NCBI RefSeq assembly: GCF_900638685.1
Contig: NZ_LR134533.1
Location: forward strand, 558,001-622,000
Source of the DNA: Neisseria weaveri
GTDB taxonomy: Bacteria > Pseudomonadota > Gammaproteobacteria > Burkholderiales > Neisseriaceae
Direction: 5' to 3'
Length of the DNA stretch: 64,000 bases
Of the stretch, positions 25,120 to 35,938 are shown piece by piece; within the stretch, counting starts at the first letter, position 1; every line of letters begins with the position of its first letter. The notes under the pieces were generated by a model. That model had not been told where the DNA came from and did no database searches. It was given only the letters and a program-made list of their open reading frames with translations. The translations under genes were made by a program, and so were the position numbers.

Positions 25120-27288
25120 TTAATTACCTTTAGCTACACGTCTCCAGTGGTGCAGCAGCGGTTCGGTATAGCCGTTCGGCTGTTCCGTGCCTTTAAACAC
25201 CAAATCGCAGGCGGCGAGGAAGGCGGGGGAGGAGTCGAAACGGCCGACCATCGGCGTGTATGCGGCATCGCCTTCGTTTTGTTTGTCCACCACGCCGGCC
25301 ATGCGTTCCAGCGTTTCGCGTACTTGCGCTTCGCTGACTACGCCGTGCAGCAGCCAGTTGGCGATGTGTTGGCTGGAAATGCGCAGGGTGGCGCGGTCTT
25401 CCATCAGGCCGACGTTGTGGATGTCGGGAACTTTCGAGCAGCCTACGCCTTGTTCTACCCAACGCACCACATAGCCGAGAATGCCTTGGCAGTTGTTGTC
25501 CAATTCTTGCTGGATGTCGGCGGCAGACCAGTTGCGTTCGGCGGCGAACGGAATGGTGAGCAGGTCGTCGGTGTAGTTTTTGGCGGGTTGTGCCAACAGG
25601 CTTTCTTGTACGTCAAACACGTTCACTTGGTGATAATGCATGGCGTGCAGGGTGGCGGCGGTGGGCGACGGCACCCAAGCGGTGGTGGCCCCTGATTTGG
25701 GGTGGCCGATTTTCTGCTTGAGCATTTCTGCCATCAGATCGGGCATCGCCCACATGCCTTTGCCGATTTGGGCTTTGCCGCGCAAGCCGCATTGCAGGCC
25801 GGTTTGGACGTTGTTCAGCTCGTAAGCGTTGATCCACTTGCTGGCTTTCATGTCGCCCTTGCGGATAAACGCGCCGCCGTGCATGGAGGTGTGCATTTCA
25901 TCGCCGGTGCGGTCGAGGAAGCCGGTGTTGATGAACACGACGCGGTCTTTGGCGGCTTGGATACAGGAGGCGAGGTTGGCGGAGGTGCGGCGCTCTTCGT
26001 CCATAATACCCATTTTCAGGGTGTTGCGCGGCAGTTTGGTTAAGTCTTCAAACGCGGCAAACAGTTCGTTGGCAAACGCAACTTCTTCGGGGCCGTGCAT
26101 TTTCGGTTTCACGATATAGACGGAACCGGAACGGCTGTTTTTGTTTTCGCTGCGGTTGAGGTCAAACGGGGCGATTAAGGCGGTCATCACGCCGTCGAGA
26201 ATGCCTTCGGGGATTTCGTTGCCGTCTGAATCGAGCACGGCGGGCGTGGTCATCAGGTGGCCGACGTTACGGATAAACAGCAGCGAACGGCCGGGCAGTT
26301 TGAATTGGCCGCTGCCGTCGGGTTTGGTGTATTCGCGGTCGGCATTGAGTTTGCGGGTGAAGGTTTTACCGCCTTTTTCCACTTCTTCGGTGAGCGTGCC
26401 GGTCATCAGACCGAGCCAGTTGGCATATACCAATGCTTTGTCTTCGCCGTCGACGGCGGCTACGGAGTCTTCGCAGTCCATGATGGTGCTCAAGGCGGCT
26501 TCTAAGATGATGTCTTTCACGCCTGCCGGGTCTTGGCTGCCGATGGGGCTGTTTTTGTCGATTAAGATATCGAAATGTAAACCGTTGTGCAGGAACAATA
26601 AGGAAGTCGGTGCTTCGGCGCTGCCGTTATAGCCGACAAATAATTCGGGAGATGCCAGGCCGCTTTCGCTGCCGTCTTTCAATTTGGCTTTCAGACGGCC
26701 TTCGGCTACAGAATAAGCCAATACATCTTTGTGGCTGCCTTTGGCCAAAGGAATGCTGTTGTTTAAAAATTCGCGTGCAAACGCAATCACGGCATCGCCG
26801 CGTTTGGGGTTATAGCCTTTGCCGGGTGCCAAGTCGCCGCTTTGGTCAACGGCATCGGTACCGTAAAGCGCGTCATACAGGCTGCCCCAGCGGGCGTTGG
26901 CGGCGTTCAGAGCGTAGCGGGCGTTGTTGATCGGCACCACCAGTTGGGGGCCGGCCTGCTCGGAAAGCTCGCGGTCGACGTTTTGGGTAGAAATTTTGAA
27001 TTCTTCAGGCACATCAACCAGATAGCCTAAGTCTTTCAAAAATGCTTTGTAGGTTTCAAAATCGGCACCGGCATTGTTTTTATGCCACTCGTCGATTTTT
27101 AATTGGATTTGGTCACGCTTCTCCAACAAGGCACGGTTGCGCGGTGCGAATTTTTGCACCAATTCGGTAAAGCCCTGCCAAAACTCATCTGCTTTGACAT
27201 TCGGATGGTCGGCCAAAAGTTTTTCAACAAAATGAAACAGATGGTTGTCGACTTGCAAACCGGCTGCAGTTGTGTAGTTGTATGCCAT
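25120..27288 (-). CDS. glcB: Malate synthase G
   Basis: Condenses glyoxylate with acetyl-CoA to malate in the cytoplasm. Length 722 matches the single-chain G isoform. [24 protein letters not shown] and [14 protein letters not shown] are family motifs. The ATG at 27288 has CAGGAGAATTTTGTC in front and the family-like start [13 protein letters not shown]; the frame extends 25 codons further without support. It lies downstream of glcDEF on the same strand, so glyoxylate from glycolate would be its substrate. No isocitrate lyase gene is present in the window. Confidence 0.95.
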   Translation of the reverse strand: MAYNYTTAAGLQVDNHLFHFVEKLLADHPNVKADEFWQGFTELVQKFAPRNRALLEKRDQIQLKIDEWHKNNAGADFETYKAFLKDLGYLVDVPEEFKISTQNVDRELSEQAGPQLVVPINNARYALNAANARWGSLYDALYGTDAVDQSGDLAPGKGYNPKRGDAVIAFAREFLNNSIPLAKGSHKDVLAYSVAEGRLKAKLKDGSESGLASPELFVGYNGSAEAPTSLLFLHNGLHFDILIDKNSPIGSQDPAGVKDIILEAALSTIMDCEDSVAAVDGEDKALVYANWLGLMTGTLTEEVEKGGKTFTRKLNADREYTKPDGSGQFKLPGRSLLFIRNVGHLMTTPAVLDSDGNEIPEGILDGVMTALIAPFDLNRSENKNSRSGSVYIVKPKMHGPEEVAFANELFAAFEDLTKLPRNTLKMGIMDEERRTSANLASCIQAAKDRVVFINTGFLDRTGDEMHTSMHGGAFIRKGDMKASKWINAYELNNVQTGLQCGLRGKAQIGKGMWAMPDLMAEMLKQKIGHPKSGATTAWVPSPTAATLHAMHYHQVNVFDVQESLLAQPAKNYTDDLLTIPFAAERNWSAADIQQELDNNCQGILGYVVRWVEQGVGCSKVPDIHNVGLMEDRATLRISSQHIANWLLHGVVSEAQVRETLERMAGVVDKQNEGDAAYTPMVGRFDSSPAFLAACDLVFKGTEQPNGYTEPLLHHWRRVAKGN

Positions 27289-27610
27289 GACAAAATTCTC
27301 CTGGAATATTTTATTCTGATGTTTACTTTGCTGGATATTGTTAACAAAGTCTGACTCAAACATACCACTATTTTCAAGAATAATCCATAGCGTTTAAAGC
27401 GATTTTCAATCAAACAGGCCGTCTGAAAATGTTTTCCGTTCAATCGGTTTCACCCGACTACACGAAATTTTTTCAGACGGCCTCATGCTTTGGACCTCAT
27501 TTCCATATTCACATTACATGGCGAATAAATCTTAAATTTCAGCCGATTAAACTTCAAAAAGGCCGTCTGAAATTTTTATCATCCAACCGGAAACCGGCTT
27601 ACCCGATTGC
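27289..27610. other. Intergenic region glcF-glcB with three uptake sequences
   Basis: No gene seen. Uptake sequences lie near 27418 (forward), 27474 (reverse) and 27561 (forward). The first two form a widely spaced inverted pair. An AT-rich stretch before glcB probably holds its promoter, but no clear -35/-10 pair stands out. Confidence 0.55.
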
Positions 27611-28837
27611 TTATTCCCCTGCCGACACCAATCCGTCCAAATATTCGATCCAATGCCGCACCGGTATGCCGCCGTTTTCCGCCAATTGGGTAATGCAGCC
27701 GATATTGGCCGTCAAAATCATGTCGGGTTGCAAGGCTGCCAGGTTTTGCCGTTTGGCTTGACCCAAATGCGCCGACAATTCGGGCTGGAAAAACGCATAC
27801 GTTCCGGCAGAGCCGCAACACAAATGGGCATCGGCCGGCAGCATTAAGTTAATGCCCAACTCTGCAAACAGGCTTTCTACGCTGCCTTTGAGTTTTTGGC
27901 CGTGTTGCAGCGAGCAAGGCGGATGGTAGGCAAGCGTTTGAAATTCAAACGGCCTCAGCTTAATGTTTTCAACTTCTGCGCGTATGACTTCCACAATGTC
28001 TTTTGCCGACGCCGAAACCGCCGCCGCTTTTGCCGCATATTGCGGATCGTTTCTTAAATGATAGCCGTATTCCTTTACCGTGCTGCCGCAGCCGGAAGCG
28101 TTGATTAGCACCGCCTCCGCACCCTGCTCCAACAAAGGCAGCCACGCGTCGATATTGCGGCGCATATTGTCCAAAGCATCGTGTTCGGCATTCAAATGCA
28201 GGTTGACCGCACCGCAACAGCCTCCGCCTTCGGGAAAAACGGCACGGATACCGAGCTTGTCCAACACGCGCACGGTCGCCGCATCGATATTGGGCGACAA
28301 ACTAGGCTGTACGCAGCCCGCCGGCATAATGACCTGACGCCCGTGCCGCTTGGCAGGAATGCAACCGGCCTTCTGCTTGGGCATGATTTTCTGCCGCCAC
28401 GAAACCGGCAAAACAGGACGGACGGCCTGACCCAAACGGTAAGCCGGTTTGAACACCGACGGCGTATTGATCAAACGGCGCAAGGCCCAACGCTTTGCCG
28501 CTTCAAGCGGTTTGCGCCCGATTTGCCGCTCCACTTCCAATCTGCCGATTTCCACCAATTTGCCGTATTCGACTTTGGCCGGGCAAGTGGTTTCGCATGC
28601 ACGGCAAGTTAGGCAGCGGTCGAGGTGTTTCTGTATCGATTCGGTGGCCGGCGCACCTTCCAAAACCTGTTTGATTTGATAAATGCGGCCGCGCGGGCTG
28701 TCGAGTTCGTCGCCCGTAAGCTGGTAAGTCGGACAAGTGGCGGTACACATACCGCAATGCACACAGCGGCGCAGGATTTCGTCTGCCACCGCTCCGGCAG
28801 GCGTGTTGTTGATAAAATCGGCTAATTTGGTTTGCAT
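27611..28837 (-). CDS. glcF: Glycolate oxidase iron-sulfur subunit
   Basis: Electron-transfer subunit of membrane-linked glycolate dehydrogenase GlcDEF. Two 4Fe-4S motifs near the N-terminus, CVHCGMCTATCP and CLTCRACETTCP, are followed by two CCG-type domains (GGCCGAVNLH, HLCCGSAGTY) that fit the heterodisulfide-reductase-like fold. Length 408 is typical. Follows glcE with an uptake-sequence pair in the gap. Confidence 0.95.
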   Translation of the reverse strand: MQTKLADFINNTPAGAVADEILRRCVHCGMCTATCPTYQLTGDELDSPRGRIYQIKQVLEGAPATESIQKHLDRCLTCRACETTCPAKVEYGKLVEIGRLEVERQIGRKPLEAAKRWALRRLINTPSVFKPAYRLGQAVRPVLPVSWRQKIMPKQKAGCIPAKRHGRQVIMPAGCVQPSLSPNIDAATVRVLDKLGIRAVFPEGGGCCGAVNLHLNAEHDALDNMRRNIDAWLPLLEQGAEAVLINASGCGSTVKEYGYHLRNDPQYAAKAAAVSASAKDIVEVIRAEVENIKLRPFEFQTLAYHPPCSLQHGQKLKGSVESLFAELGINLMLPADAHLCCGSAGTYAFFQPELSAHLGQAKRQNLAALQPDMILTANIGCITQLAENGGIPVRHWIEYLDGLVSAGE

Positions 28838-28856
28838 AATGGTTTGTGTTTTATCG

Positions 28857-28894
28857 GGGCCGTCTGAAAAAAGCGCACATTTTTCAGACGGCCT
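28857..28894 (-). terminator. Uptake-sequence inverted pair between glcE and glcF
   Basis: GGGCCGTCTGAA and TTCAGACGGCCT with a 14-base loop. It lies upstream of glcF and may attenuate or end glcE transcripts; no T-run is evident on the minus strand. Confidence 0.45.
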
Positions 28895-28959
28895 TTTATT
28901 ATCTCGGTTTATCTTAAATATTTATTTCAACAGATGAATCGTCTGCACGGCCTGTTGCC

Positions 28960-30045
28960 TCAGGCCGTCTGAAAATAACGGCGGTTCGGGTTAAATATCC
29001 CTTGCGGATCGAAAGTCTGCTTCAACCGCTGCTGTACGGCGGCAACGGCCGGCGATACCGGCGTAAACACCGTTTCACCGTCTCCCAGCCCTCCGCGAAA
29101 CAGCGTGGCATGACCGCCTGCATTCAACGCAGCAGTCCGGACGACTTTGGCCGGTTCATCGGTCTGATACCAGCGCAAACCGCCGCCCCACTCCATACAA
29201 TACGAACCGTCCAACGCCAGTTCGGGCGCGGTGTCCGGTACGGAAACACGCCACAAGCGTTTGCCTTCGGCAGGACGGAACACCGGCAGCCATTGTTCGC
29301 GCACCGCCGTCCATACACCCGAAGCCGACGGTTCGGACAATACCACTCCGCCCAACTGCGCCACAGCGGCACGCACACCCGCCGCCGAACCGCCAAGCCG
29401 CACAAACAGCGCACCGTTCGCCCAAAAACTGCCCGTCAACGGCAGCGGCTTGCCCATCCAACCGTTTAACATACGGCGCGCTTCCGCCGCACTACATTCA
29501 AACTGCAACGTGGCTTCCGCCGCCGCTTGCGGACGCAGTGATACGGAAATTTCCGTCATCAAGCCCAATGTCCCCAAAGAACCGGCCATCAGTTTGTGCA
29601 CGTCGAAACCGGCCACGTTTTTCACCACTCGGCCGCCGAAATTCAGCAAACGCCCCTGCCCGTCCAGCAGCTGCACACCGATAACGAAATCTTTTACCGC
29701 ACCGGCATGCGCGCGCCGCGGCCCTGCCAAACCGGCGGCAACCGCACCGCCCAAAGTCGCACCTTCGCCGAAATGCGGCGGCTCGAACGGCAACATCTGC
29801 CTGCGCTCAGCCAACGCCGCTTCGATTTCCGCCAACGGCGTACCCGCTTTGGCAGTCAGCACCAACTCGTCGGCATCGTAGGCAACGATACCGGCATATC
29901 CGCGCGTATCCAGCACATCGGCCTGTTCCGCGCCAAACGGCTCGCCGTAAAAATCTTTCGTACCGCCGCCGCGAACCGACAACGGCAAACCGTACGCAGC
30001 GGCATGATGAATCTGCTCCTGAAAACGCAATAAACCAGCTTCCAT
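28960..30045 (-). CDS. glcE: Glycolate oxidase FAD-binding subunit
   Basis: FAD-binding (type 4) subunit of GlcDEF. SVRGGGTKDFYG and the GEGATLGGAVAAGLAGPRR segment are the FAD-contacting loops; GGRVVKNVAGFDVHKLMAGS is typical of GlcE. Length 361 is usual. The protein ends in RYFQTA followed by TGA; FQTA and the stop are read from a reverse-oriented uptake sequence. Confidence 0.94.
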   Translation of the reverse strand: MEAGLLRFQEQIHHAAAYGLPLSVRGGGTKDFYGEPFGAEQADVLDTRGYAGIVAYDADELVLTAKAGTPLAEIEAALAERRQMLPFEPPHFGEGATLGGAVAAGLAGPRRAHAGAVKDFVIGVQLLDGQGRLLNFGGRVVKNVAGFDVHKLMAGSLGTLGLMTEISVSLRPQAAAEATLQFECSAAEARRMLNGWMGKPLPLTGSFWANGALFVRLGGSAAGVRAAVAQLGGVVLSEPSASGVWTAVREQWLPVFRPAEGKRLWRVSVPDTAPELALDGSYCMEWGGGLRWYQTDEPAKVVRTAALNAGGHATLFRGGLGDGETVFTPVSPAVAAVQQRLKQTFDPQGIFNPNRRYFQTA

Positions 30046-30110
30046 ATTCTTTCCATTACAAGGGCACTTTTTCAGACGGCCTCCATACCCGCAAAGGCCG
30101 TCTGAAAATA

Positions 30111-31598
30111 TTAAAACCTTTCCAAATGCGGAAAACGCTCCGCCACGCTGCCGCCGCGCACCTGCCGGTATTCGGCGCAGCGCACTTTGGTCGGCAACAC
30201 TTTATCCCGATTCAGCAGTTTCGGCGGATCAAATGCGGCTTTCACGCCCCAGAAAATTTCGCGTTCGGCTTCGGAAAACTGAGTACACATGCCGTTGATT
30301 TTTTCCAAGCCGACCCCGTGTTCGCCCGTAATCGTGCCGCCCAAGCGGACACATTCTTCCAAAATATCCGCCCCGAACGCTTCGGCCGCCGGCCATTCGC
30401 CTTTTTGGTTGTCAAACAGAATCAGCGGATGCATATTGCCGTCGCCCGCATGAAATACGTTGATGCACTGCAAACCGTATTTCTGCGACAAACCGGCGGT
30501 AAATGCCAACATCGCGCTGATTTTACGGCGCGGAATCGTGCCGTCCATACAGTAAGAATCGGGAGCCAGCCGCGCCGTTGCCGGAAACACCGCTTTGCGC
30601 CCGGCCCAAATCGCCGTCCGCTCGATTTCGTTGCGCGACACTTTCATATCGATTGCACCGCTGCGGCGGAAAATCGCCTGCATTTCCGCCACTTCGGCTT
30701 CCACTTCTTCCGCCATGCCGTCTGATTCGCACAGCAGCACTGCTTCGGCTTTGCGGTCGAAACCGGCATTCAGATAATCGTCCACCGCACGCGTAGCCGC
30801 ACCGTCCATCATTTCCAAGCCTGCCGGAATAATCCCGGCGGCAATCACGTCTGCCACCGCATGGCCGGCCTTGCCCATATCGTCGAAGCTGACCTGAATC
30901 ACTTTGGCCGTTTCCGGCAGGGGCACAAGCTTCAGCACCACTTCGGTAACCACCGCAAACATGCCTTCGCTGCCGATAAACAGCGGCAGCAATTCCAAAC
31001 CCGGCGCGTCATACGCCTCTCCGCCCAATTCCAATATACTGCCGTCAATCGTTACCGCCCGGATTTTCAACACATTATGCGTAGTTAGTCCGTATTTCAA
31101 ACAATGCAGGCCGCCTGAATTTTGCGCCACGTTGCCGCCGATACTGCAAGCCAGCTGGCTCGAAGGATCAGGCGCGTAAAACAAACCGTGCGGCGCGGCG
31201 GCTTCGGAAACTGCCAAATTGCGCACCCCCGGCTGAACCGTCGCCGTACGCGCCTGTTTGTCGATATTCAAAATCCGATTGAAACGGCTCATCGCCAGTA
31301 CGATACCGTCCGGCGTGGGCATGGCGCTGCCGGTCAAACCTGTACCCGCACCGCGCGCCACCACCGGCACACCCAAACGCATACAGGTTTTCAATACCGT
31401 TTGCACCTGCGCTTCCGTTTCCGGCAATACCACTGCCAGCGGCAACCGGGTAAACGCCGCCAACGCATCGCATTCATAAGGCGTAATTTCCGACAATTCG
31501 GTTAAAACGCGCATCTCCGCCCATTCGCGCCGCAGCTTTTCCTGCAACCCGACACGTTGCCGCATACCCAATCCGCCTGTTTGTTCGCTTATCGACAT
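30111..31598 (-). CDS. glcD: Glycolate oxidase subunit GlcD
   Basis: Catalytic FAD subunit oxidising glycolate to glyoxylate. [17 protein letters not shown] and [17 protein letters not shown] bind [14 protein letters not shown] and [11 protein letters not shown] are the C-terminal signatures. The ATG at 31598 (MSISEQ) gives 495 residues, near the family norm; ATGs further up to 31739 extend into a region dominated by uptake sequences and overlapping the tkt leader. First gene of glcD-E-F-B, divergent from tkt. Confidence 0.94.
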   Translation of the reverse strand: MSISEQTGGLGMRQRVGLQEKLRREWAEMRVLTELSEITPYECDALAAFTRLPLAVVLPETEAQVQTVLKTCMRLGVPVVARGAGTGLTGSAMPTPDGIVLAMSRFNRILNIDKQARTATVQPGVRNLAVSEAAAPHGLFYAPDPSSQLACSIGGNVAQNSGGLHCLKYGLTTHNVLKIRAVTIDGSILELGGEAYDAPGLELLPLFIGSEGMFAVVTEVVLKLVPLPETAKVIQVSFDDMGKAGHAVADVIAAGIIPAGLEMMDGAATRAVDDYLNAGFDRKAEAVLLCESDGMAEEVEAEVAEMQAIFRRSGAIDMKVSRNEIERTAIWAGRKAVFPATARLAPDSYCMDGTIPRRKISAMLAFTAGLSQKYGLQCINVFHAGDGNMHPLILFDNQKGEWPAAEAFGADILEECVRLGGTITGEHGVGLEKINGMCTQFSEAEREIFWGVKAAFDPPKLLNRDKVLPTKVRCAEYRQVRGGSVAERFPHLERF

Positions 31599-31830
31599 AA
31601 CACCATATTCTTTAATCATGTTGACTGAATCCGGGCAGGATAAAGGCCGTCTGAAAAACGGCTGTCTTTTTTCAGACGGCCTCACCCGAAACAGGAATTG
31701 TAAACGATTGCACATACCAACCATACCCCTGACGGACACAAAGCCGTTTCCGCCCCTGCCCTTGAAAGGCCGTCTGAAAAAACGGATAATTCCAACCTAT
31801 TTCACAACCCAACCAAAAAGGCATTGCAAC

Positions 31831-33819
31831 ATGGCTTCCCAACTGGCAAACGCTATCCGTTTCCTCTCCGCAGACGCAGTACAAAAAGCCAATTCCGGCC
31901 ACCCCGGCGCACCGATGGGCATGGCGGACATGGCAGAAGTATTGTGGCGCAGTTTTCTGAACCACAATCCGGCCAACCCGAAATTCTACAACCGCGACCG
32001 CTTCATTCTTTCCAACGGTCACGCTTCCATGCTGATTTACAGCCTGCTGCACCTGACAGGCTACAACGTCTCCATTGAAGATCTGAAAAACTTCCGCCAA
32101 TTCCACAGCAAAACCCCCGGCCACCCCGAATACGGCTACACCGACGGCGTGGAAACCACCACCGGCCCGTTGGGGCAAGGCATTGCCAACGCAGTCGGCA
32201 TGGCGTTGGCCGAAAAAATCCTCGCCGCCGAATTCAATAAAGACGGCCTTGATATCGTCGACCACCACACCTACGTATTCATGGGCGACGGCTGCCTGAT
32301 GGAAGGCGTATCGCACGAAGCCTGCTCGCTGGCCGGCACTTTGGGCTTGGGCAAACTGATCGTGCTCTACGACGACAACAATATCTCCATCGACGGCAAA
32401 GTCGACGGCTGGTTTACCGAAAACATCCCGCAACGCTTCGAAAGCTACGGCTGGCATGTGGTGCCGAACGTAAACGGCCACGACACCGCCGCCATTCAGA
32501 CGGCCATCGAAGCAGCCAAAGCCGAAACCGGCAAACCTTCCATCATCTGCTGCAAAACCCTGATCGGCAAAGGCGCGGCCACCAAAGAAGGCAGCCACAA
32601 AACCCACGGCGCACCGTTGGGAGCCGAAGAAATCGAAGCCACCCGCAAACATTTGGGCTGGAACCACGGCCCGTTTGAAATCCCGCAAGACATTTACGAC
32701 GCGTGGAACGCCAAAGAAAAAGGCGCAAAACTCGAAGCCGAATGGAACGAGAAATTCGCCCGCTATCAGGAAAAATTCCCCGCCGAAGCCGCCGAGTTCG
32801 TGCGCCGCATGGACAACAAACTGCCGGAAAACTTCGATGCCTATGTTCAGACGGCCTTAAAAGAAGTGTGCGGTAAAGCCGAAAAAATCGCCACCCGCAA
32901 AGCCAGCCAAAACAGCATTGAAATTCTCGCCAAAGTCTTGCCCGAATTTGTCGGCGGTTCTGCCGACCTGACCCCGTCGAATCTGACGGATTGGTCAAAC
33001 AGCAAAGCCGTCAGCAAAAACAGCGGCGGCAACTATATCCATTACGGTGTGCGCGAATTCGGCATGGCCGCCGTCATGAACGGCATGACCCTGCACGGCG
33101 GCGTAAAACCCTTCGGCGCCACCTTCCTGATGTTCAGCGAATACGCCCGCAACGCCCTGCGCATGGCTTCATTGATGAAAATCAACCCGATTTTCGTGTT
33201 TACCCACGACTCCATCGGCCTCGGCGAAGACGGCCCGACGCACCAACCCATCGAACAAACCGCCACCCTGCGCCTGATTCCGAATATGGACGTATGGCGT
33301 CCTTGCGACACCGCCGAATCACTGGTGGCATGGGCGGAAGCCGCCAAAGCCGCCGACCATCCGAGCTGTCTGATTTTCAGCCGCCAAAACCTGCCTTTTA
33401 TCCCGCGCAACCAAGCCCAGTTGGATAACATCAAACGCGGCGGCTATGTCATCAGTGAAGCCGAAAACGGCCAAGCCCAAGCCGTGGTGATTGCCACCGG
33501 TTCCGAAGTCGAGCTGGCTTTGAACGCGCAAAAAGCATTGGCCGAACAAGGCATTGCCGTAAACGTCGTTTCCATGCCTTCCACCAACGTATTCGACCGG
33601 CAAGATGCCGCCTACCAAGCTGCCGTCTTGCCTGCGTCTCTGCCCAAAGTGGCGGTGGAAGCCGGTGTATCCGACGGTTGGTATAAATATGTAGGCTTAA
33701 ACGGCAAAGTGATCGGCCTGAACCGCTTCGGCGAATCTGCTCCGGCCGAGCAGCTGTTCGAACATTTCGGCTTTACTGTCGATAATGTGGTAAACACCGT
33801 GAAATCTGTTTTGGCATAA
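31831..33819 (+). CDS. tkt: Transketolase
   Basis: Thiamine-diphosphate enzyme of the pentose phosphate pathway. The N-terminus [20 protein letters not shown] is followed by [41 protein letters not shown] (ThDP/Mg motif GDG) and, later, [13 protein letters not shown] and [15 protein letters not shown]. The ATG at 31831 has AAAAAGGC in front and gives 662 residues, the normal length; the open frame extends upstream only through leader DNA. Internal uptake sequences encode QTA at about 32495 and 32846. Followed by an uptake-sequence terminator. Confidence 0.97.
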   Translation: MASQLANAIRFLSADAVQKANSGHPGAPMGMADMAEVLWRSFLNHNPANPKFYNRDRFILSNGHASMLIYSLLHLTGYNVSIEDLKNFRQFHSKTPGHPEYGYTDGVETTTGPLGQGIANAVGMALAEKILAAEFNKDGLDIVDHHTYVFMGDGCLMEGVSHEACSLAGTLGLGKLIVLYDDNNISIDGKVDGWFTENIPQRFESYGWHVVPNVNGHDTAAIQTAIEAAKAETGKPSIICCKTLIGKGAATKEGSHKTHGAPLGAEEIEATRKHLGWNHGPFEIPQDIYDAWNAKEKGAKLEAEWNEKFARYQEKFPAEAAEFVRRMDNKLPENFDAYVQTALKEVCGKAEKIATRKASQNSIEILAKVLPEFVGGSADLTPSNLTDWSNSKAVSKNSGGNYIHYGVREFGMAAVMNGMTLHGGVKPFGATFLMFSEYARNALRMASLMKINPIFVFTHDSIGLGEDGPTHQPIEQTATLRLIPNMDVWRPCDTAESLVAWAEAAKAADHPSCLIFSRQNLPFIPRNQAQLDNIKRGGYVISEAENGQAQAVVIATGSEVELALNAQKALAEQGIAVNVVSMPSTNVFDRQDAAYQAAVLPASLPKVAVEAGVSDGWYKYVGLNGKVIGLNRFGESAPAEQLFEHFGFTVDNVVNTVKSVLA

Positions 33820-33832
33820 CCGCCTGAAAGCA

Positions 33833-33865
33833 AAAGGCCGTCTGAATTTTCAGACGGCCTTTTTT
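33833..33865 (+). terminator. Uptake-sequence terminator after tkt
   Basis: AG-DUS pair (33835-33846 and 33849-33860) with a 2-base loop and extra A/T pairs, followed by TTTTTT. Confidence 0.88.
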
Positions 33866-33869
33866 ATAT

Positions 33870-34484
33870 TTATTCCCGTTCACAAACACCGCAATTGACT
33901 GCTGTATGTTGAGTTATGAATTGATTGCGGCGTTCCAGTTTATTCAAACGCGCTTCCAATCGGGCAACATCATCGCGAAGCTGTTCGACGCCGTTGCGCC
34001 AACTCTCGAAAGTTTCTTTGCCGACGACGGGCGATTCCGGCTCTTGGGCGAAACTGCCGAGCTGCCCGGCCAAACCCCGGCCGATTTGTTTCAACGTCTG
34101 CCCCAACCGCTCCGCACGTGACGATACGCTGCCGGCTACGGCATCGCCGAACAGACGGCTCAAATCATCGTTGGCGTAATAACGCAGCTGTCCGACCAAC
34201 GGCAGCACGGCCATGCCCAATGCGGTATCGCCGTTAACGGCGACATCACCGACACCGGGCTTTTGTCCGCTTAAGATTTTCTGCACGGCAGACGGACGGA
34301 ACACGATTTCCGTTTCCGCCTGCCCGTCGAAATCCTGCAAAAAACCTTGCCGGTCAAACACGCCTTTAACGCGCAGGCCCGACGCTTCCAGCTGCAGGCT
34401 TCTGCCTGCAAACTCAGCCAAATCGGCCTGAATCTCGGTGTTTTGCTGTATCACATGGTTTAACAGCGGAAGCATTGCTGACAT
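33870..34484 (-). CDS. ubiJ: UbiJ-like SCP2-domain protein
   Basis: Accessory lipid-binding factor thought to hold ubiquinone intermediates for the aerobic Ubi complex. The N-terminal SCP2-like part (about 1-115: LPLLNHVIQQN, LQLEASGLRVKGVF, GDVAVNGDTALGMAVLPLV) and a C-terminal coiled coil (about 160-195, WRNGVEQLRDDVARLEARLN) match UbiJ's plan. The ATG at 34484 has AGGAAAGAAAACT in front, giving 204 residues. No other ubi gene is adjacent, so the symbol rests on domain layout. Confidence 0.72.
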   Translation of the reverse strand: MSAMLPLLNHVIQQNTEIQADLAEFAGRSLQLEASGLRVKGVFDRQGFLQDFDGQAETEIVFRPSAVQKILSGQKPGVGDVAVNGDTALGMAVLPLVGQLRYYANDDLSRLFGDAVAGSVSSRAERLGQTLKQIGRGLAGQLGSFAQEPESPVVGKETFESWRNGVEQLRDDVARLEARLNKLERRNQFITQHTAVNCGVCERE

Positions 34485-34515
34485 AGTTTTCTTTCCTGAT
34501 GACGCCGCAAAAGCA

Positions 34516-35292
34516 TCATGCCAAAACATTCAAAAAATCGTCGAAGGCCGTCTGAACCACTTTGCCGCCTCGGACATCAGCCATATCGAAGTCTGCCTCC
34601 GGCAAGCCCAGCTTTAAGGCTTCGGCACGGTAAAATTCGTGTTTGGGCGGATGTTGCGCTTCAACGATATTGCGGATACGGATGCCGTTTGGTCCGTTTA
34701 CGGCCTGATACAGTGCGGCAACGGCACGGCCTTGATGTAAAACATTAACCGGCTGGTGCGCGCCGCCGTTTTGCTGCCGCTTAAGCAGACTGTTTAAAGG
34801 GTGCCGCTCTGCGGAATACAATCCGCCCAAACGCAAAATATCGATATTGGCCATGCCGCTGTTTAAAAACAGCTGCTCGGCGGCGGCGACTTTTTGCGAA
34901 GATGCAGTTTGCGGATTCAACGGACTGCGTTCATCGCAAATGCGCGCTTCACCGCCATACACGCCTATGCTGCTGCCGTATACGATATGCGCCACGCCGC
35001 ACTGTTTGGCTGCGGTTATCCATTCTGTCAATACGCTTAGATAATCCGCAACGGCAGACGGCGGCAGCAAACAGATCCAAACCGGCTTGTCTGCCCAATG
35101 GTTCAAACAGGCCGTCTGAAATTGGCCGCTTTGATTCAAATCGACCGCATCCAGCCGTATCGGCAGATTCACGTCGTCCGAAGTGATGTTGCGTTTCACC
35201 GCCGCCACCTCGCGGCCGCTTTCAAACAGCTTCTCCGCCAACGGCCTACCCAAATAACCCATGCCTAAAATGGCGCAACCGTGTCGATTCAT
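34516..35292 (-). CDS. NAD(P)-dependent epimerase/reductase-like protein (YeeZ type)
   Basis: 258-residue extended-SDR-like protein with ILGMGYLGRPLAEKLF (GxGxxG) at the N-terminus, YGSSIGVYGG in place of the catalytic Ser region and LRLGGLYS further on; it resembles E. coli YeeZ, whose substrate is unknown. Lies 3 bases after the LOG-like gene stop and 31 before ubiJ, suggesting one transcription unit. Confidence 0.78.
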   Translation of the reverse strand: MNRHGCAILGMGYLGRPLAEKLFESGREVAAVKRNITSDDVNLPIRLDAVDLNQSGQFQTACLNHWADKPVWICLLPPSAVADYLSVLTEWITAAKQCGVAHIVYGSSIGVYGGEARICDERSPLNPQTASSQKVAAAEQLFLNSGMANIDILRLGGLYSAERHPLNSLLKRQQNGGAHQPVNVLHQGRAVAALYQAVNGPNGIRIRNIVEAQHPPKHEFYRAEALKLGLPEADFDMADVRGGKVVQTAFDDFLNVLA

Positions 35293-35295
35293 GTT

Positions 35296-35901
35296 TCAGA
35301 CGGCCTCTTTCTCTTCTGCCAACAACCAAGCAGGTTTGTTCCATTTCGGCACATCGATAAAACGGTATGCCGCCATGCGCTCGAGCAATGCGCGCGGATC
35401 GTCGGCCTCGCACAGCAAATTCAAATTTTCAGACGGCATAAAGCCTGCTTCAACCGTCTGCTTCATCATCGCCAGCAAAGGATCGAAAAAACCGCCGATA
35501 TTCAAAATACCGACAGGCTTGCTATGCAGCCTCAGCTGCGCCGACGACAATACTTCAAACAGCTCTTCATACGTTCCCAAACCGCCGGGCATGGCGATAA
35601 ATGCATCCGCCAGCTCGATCATTTTATTGCGGCGGCTCGACATATCCGGCATTTCAACCAGCTCGGTCAACCCTCGGTGCGCCACTTCTTTCTCGCGTAA
35701 AAAAGTCGGAATCACGCCGACCACTTCGCCGCCGCCGGCCAATACCGCATCGGCAACCGTTCCCATCAGACCGATTTTTCCACCGCCGTACACCAAACGG
35801 CTGCCCCTTTCAGCCAATACGCCGCCCAAGTCTTGAGCCGCTTCGAAATACGCCCGTGTGTTTCCCAAATTGGAACCGCAATAAACCGCTATGTTTTTCA
35901 T
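35296..35901 (-). CDS. LOG-family nucleotide 5'-monophosphate phosphoribohydrolase-like protein
   Basis: 201 residues of the TIGR00730/LOG family, members of which cleave nucleotide monophosphates or cytokinin ribotides to base and ribose-5-phosphate. VYGGGKIGLMG, SSRRNKMIELADAFIAMPGG and LGTYEELFE contain the conserved PGGxGTxxE motif. The C-terminal EAV and stop TGA come from an uptake sequence, and the next gene starts 3 bases later. A natural nucleotide substrate is not known here. Confidence 0.88.
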   Translation of the reverse strand: MKNIAVYCGSNLGNTRAYFEAAQDLGGVLAERGSRLVYGGGKIGLMGTVADAVLAGGGEVVGVIPTFLREKEVAHRGLTELVEMPDMSSRRNKMIELADAFIAMPGGLGTYEELFEVLSSAQLRLHSKPVGILNIGGFFDPLLAMMKQTVEAGFMPSENLNLLCEADDPRALLERMAAYRFIDVPKWNKPAWLLAEEKEAV

Positions 35902-35938
35902 ATTTAACTATTCTTACTGTTTCGAGTTCCACCAATGG

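Noticed and set aside
31618..31830. N-terminal extension of transketolase
   Set aside because: The frame is open upstream but runs through uptake sequences; the family start is MASQLANA at 31831 with a ribosome-binding site.
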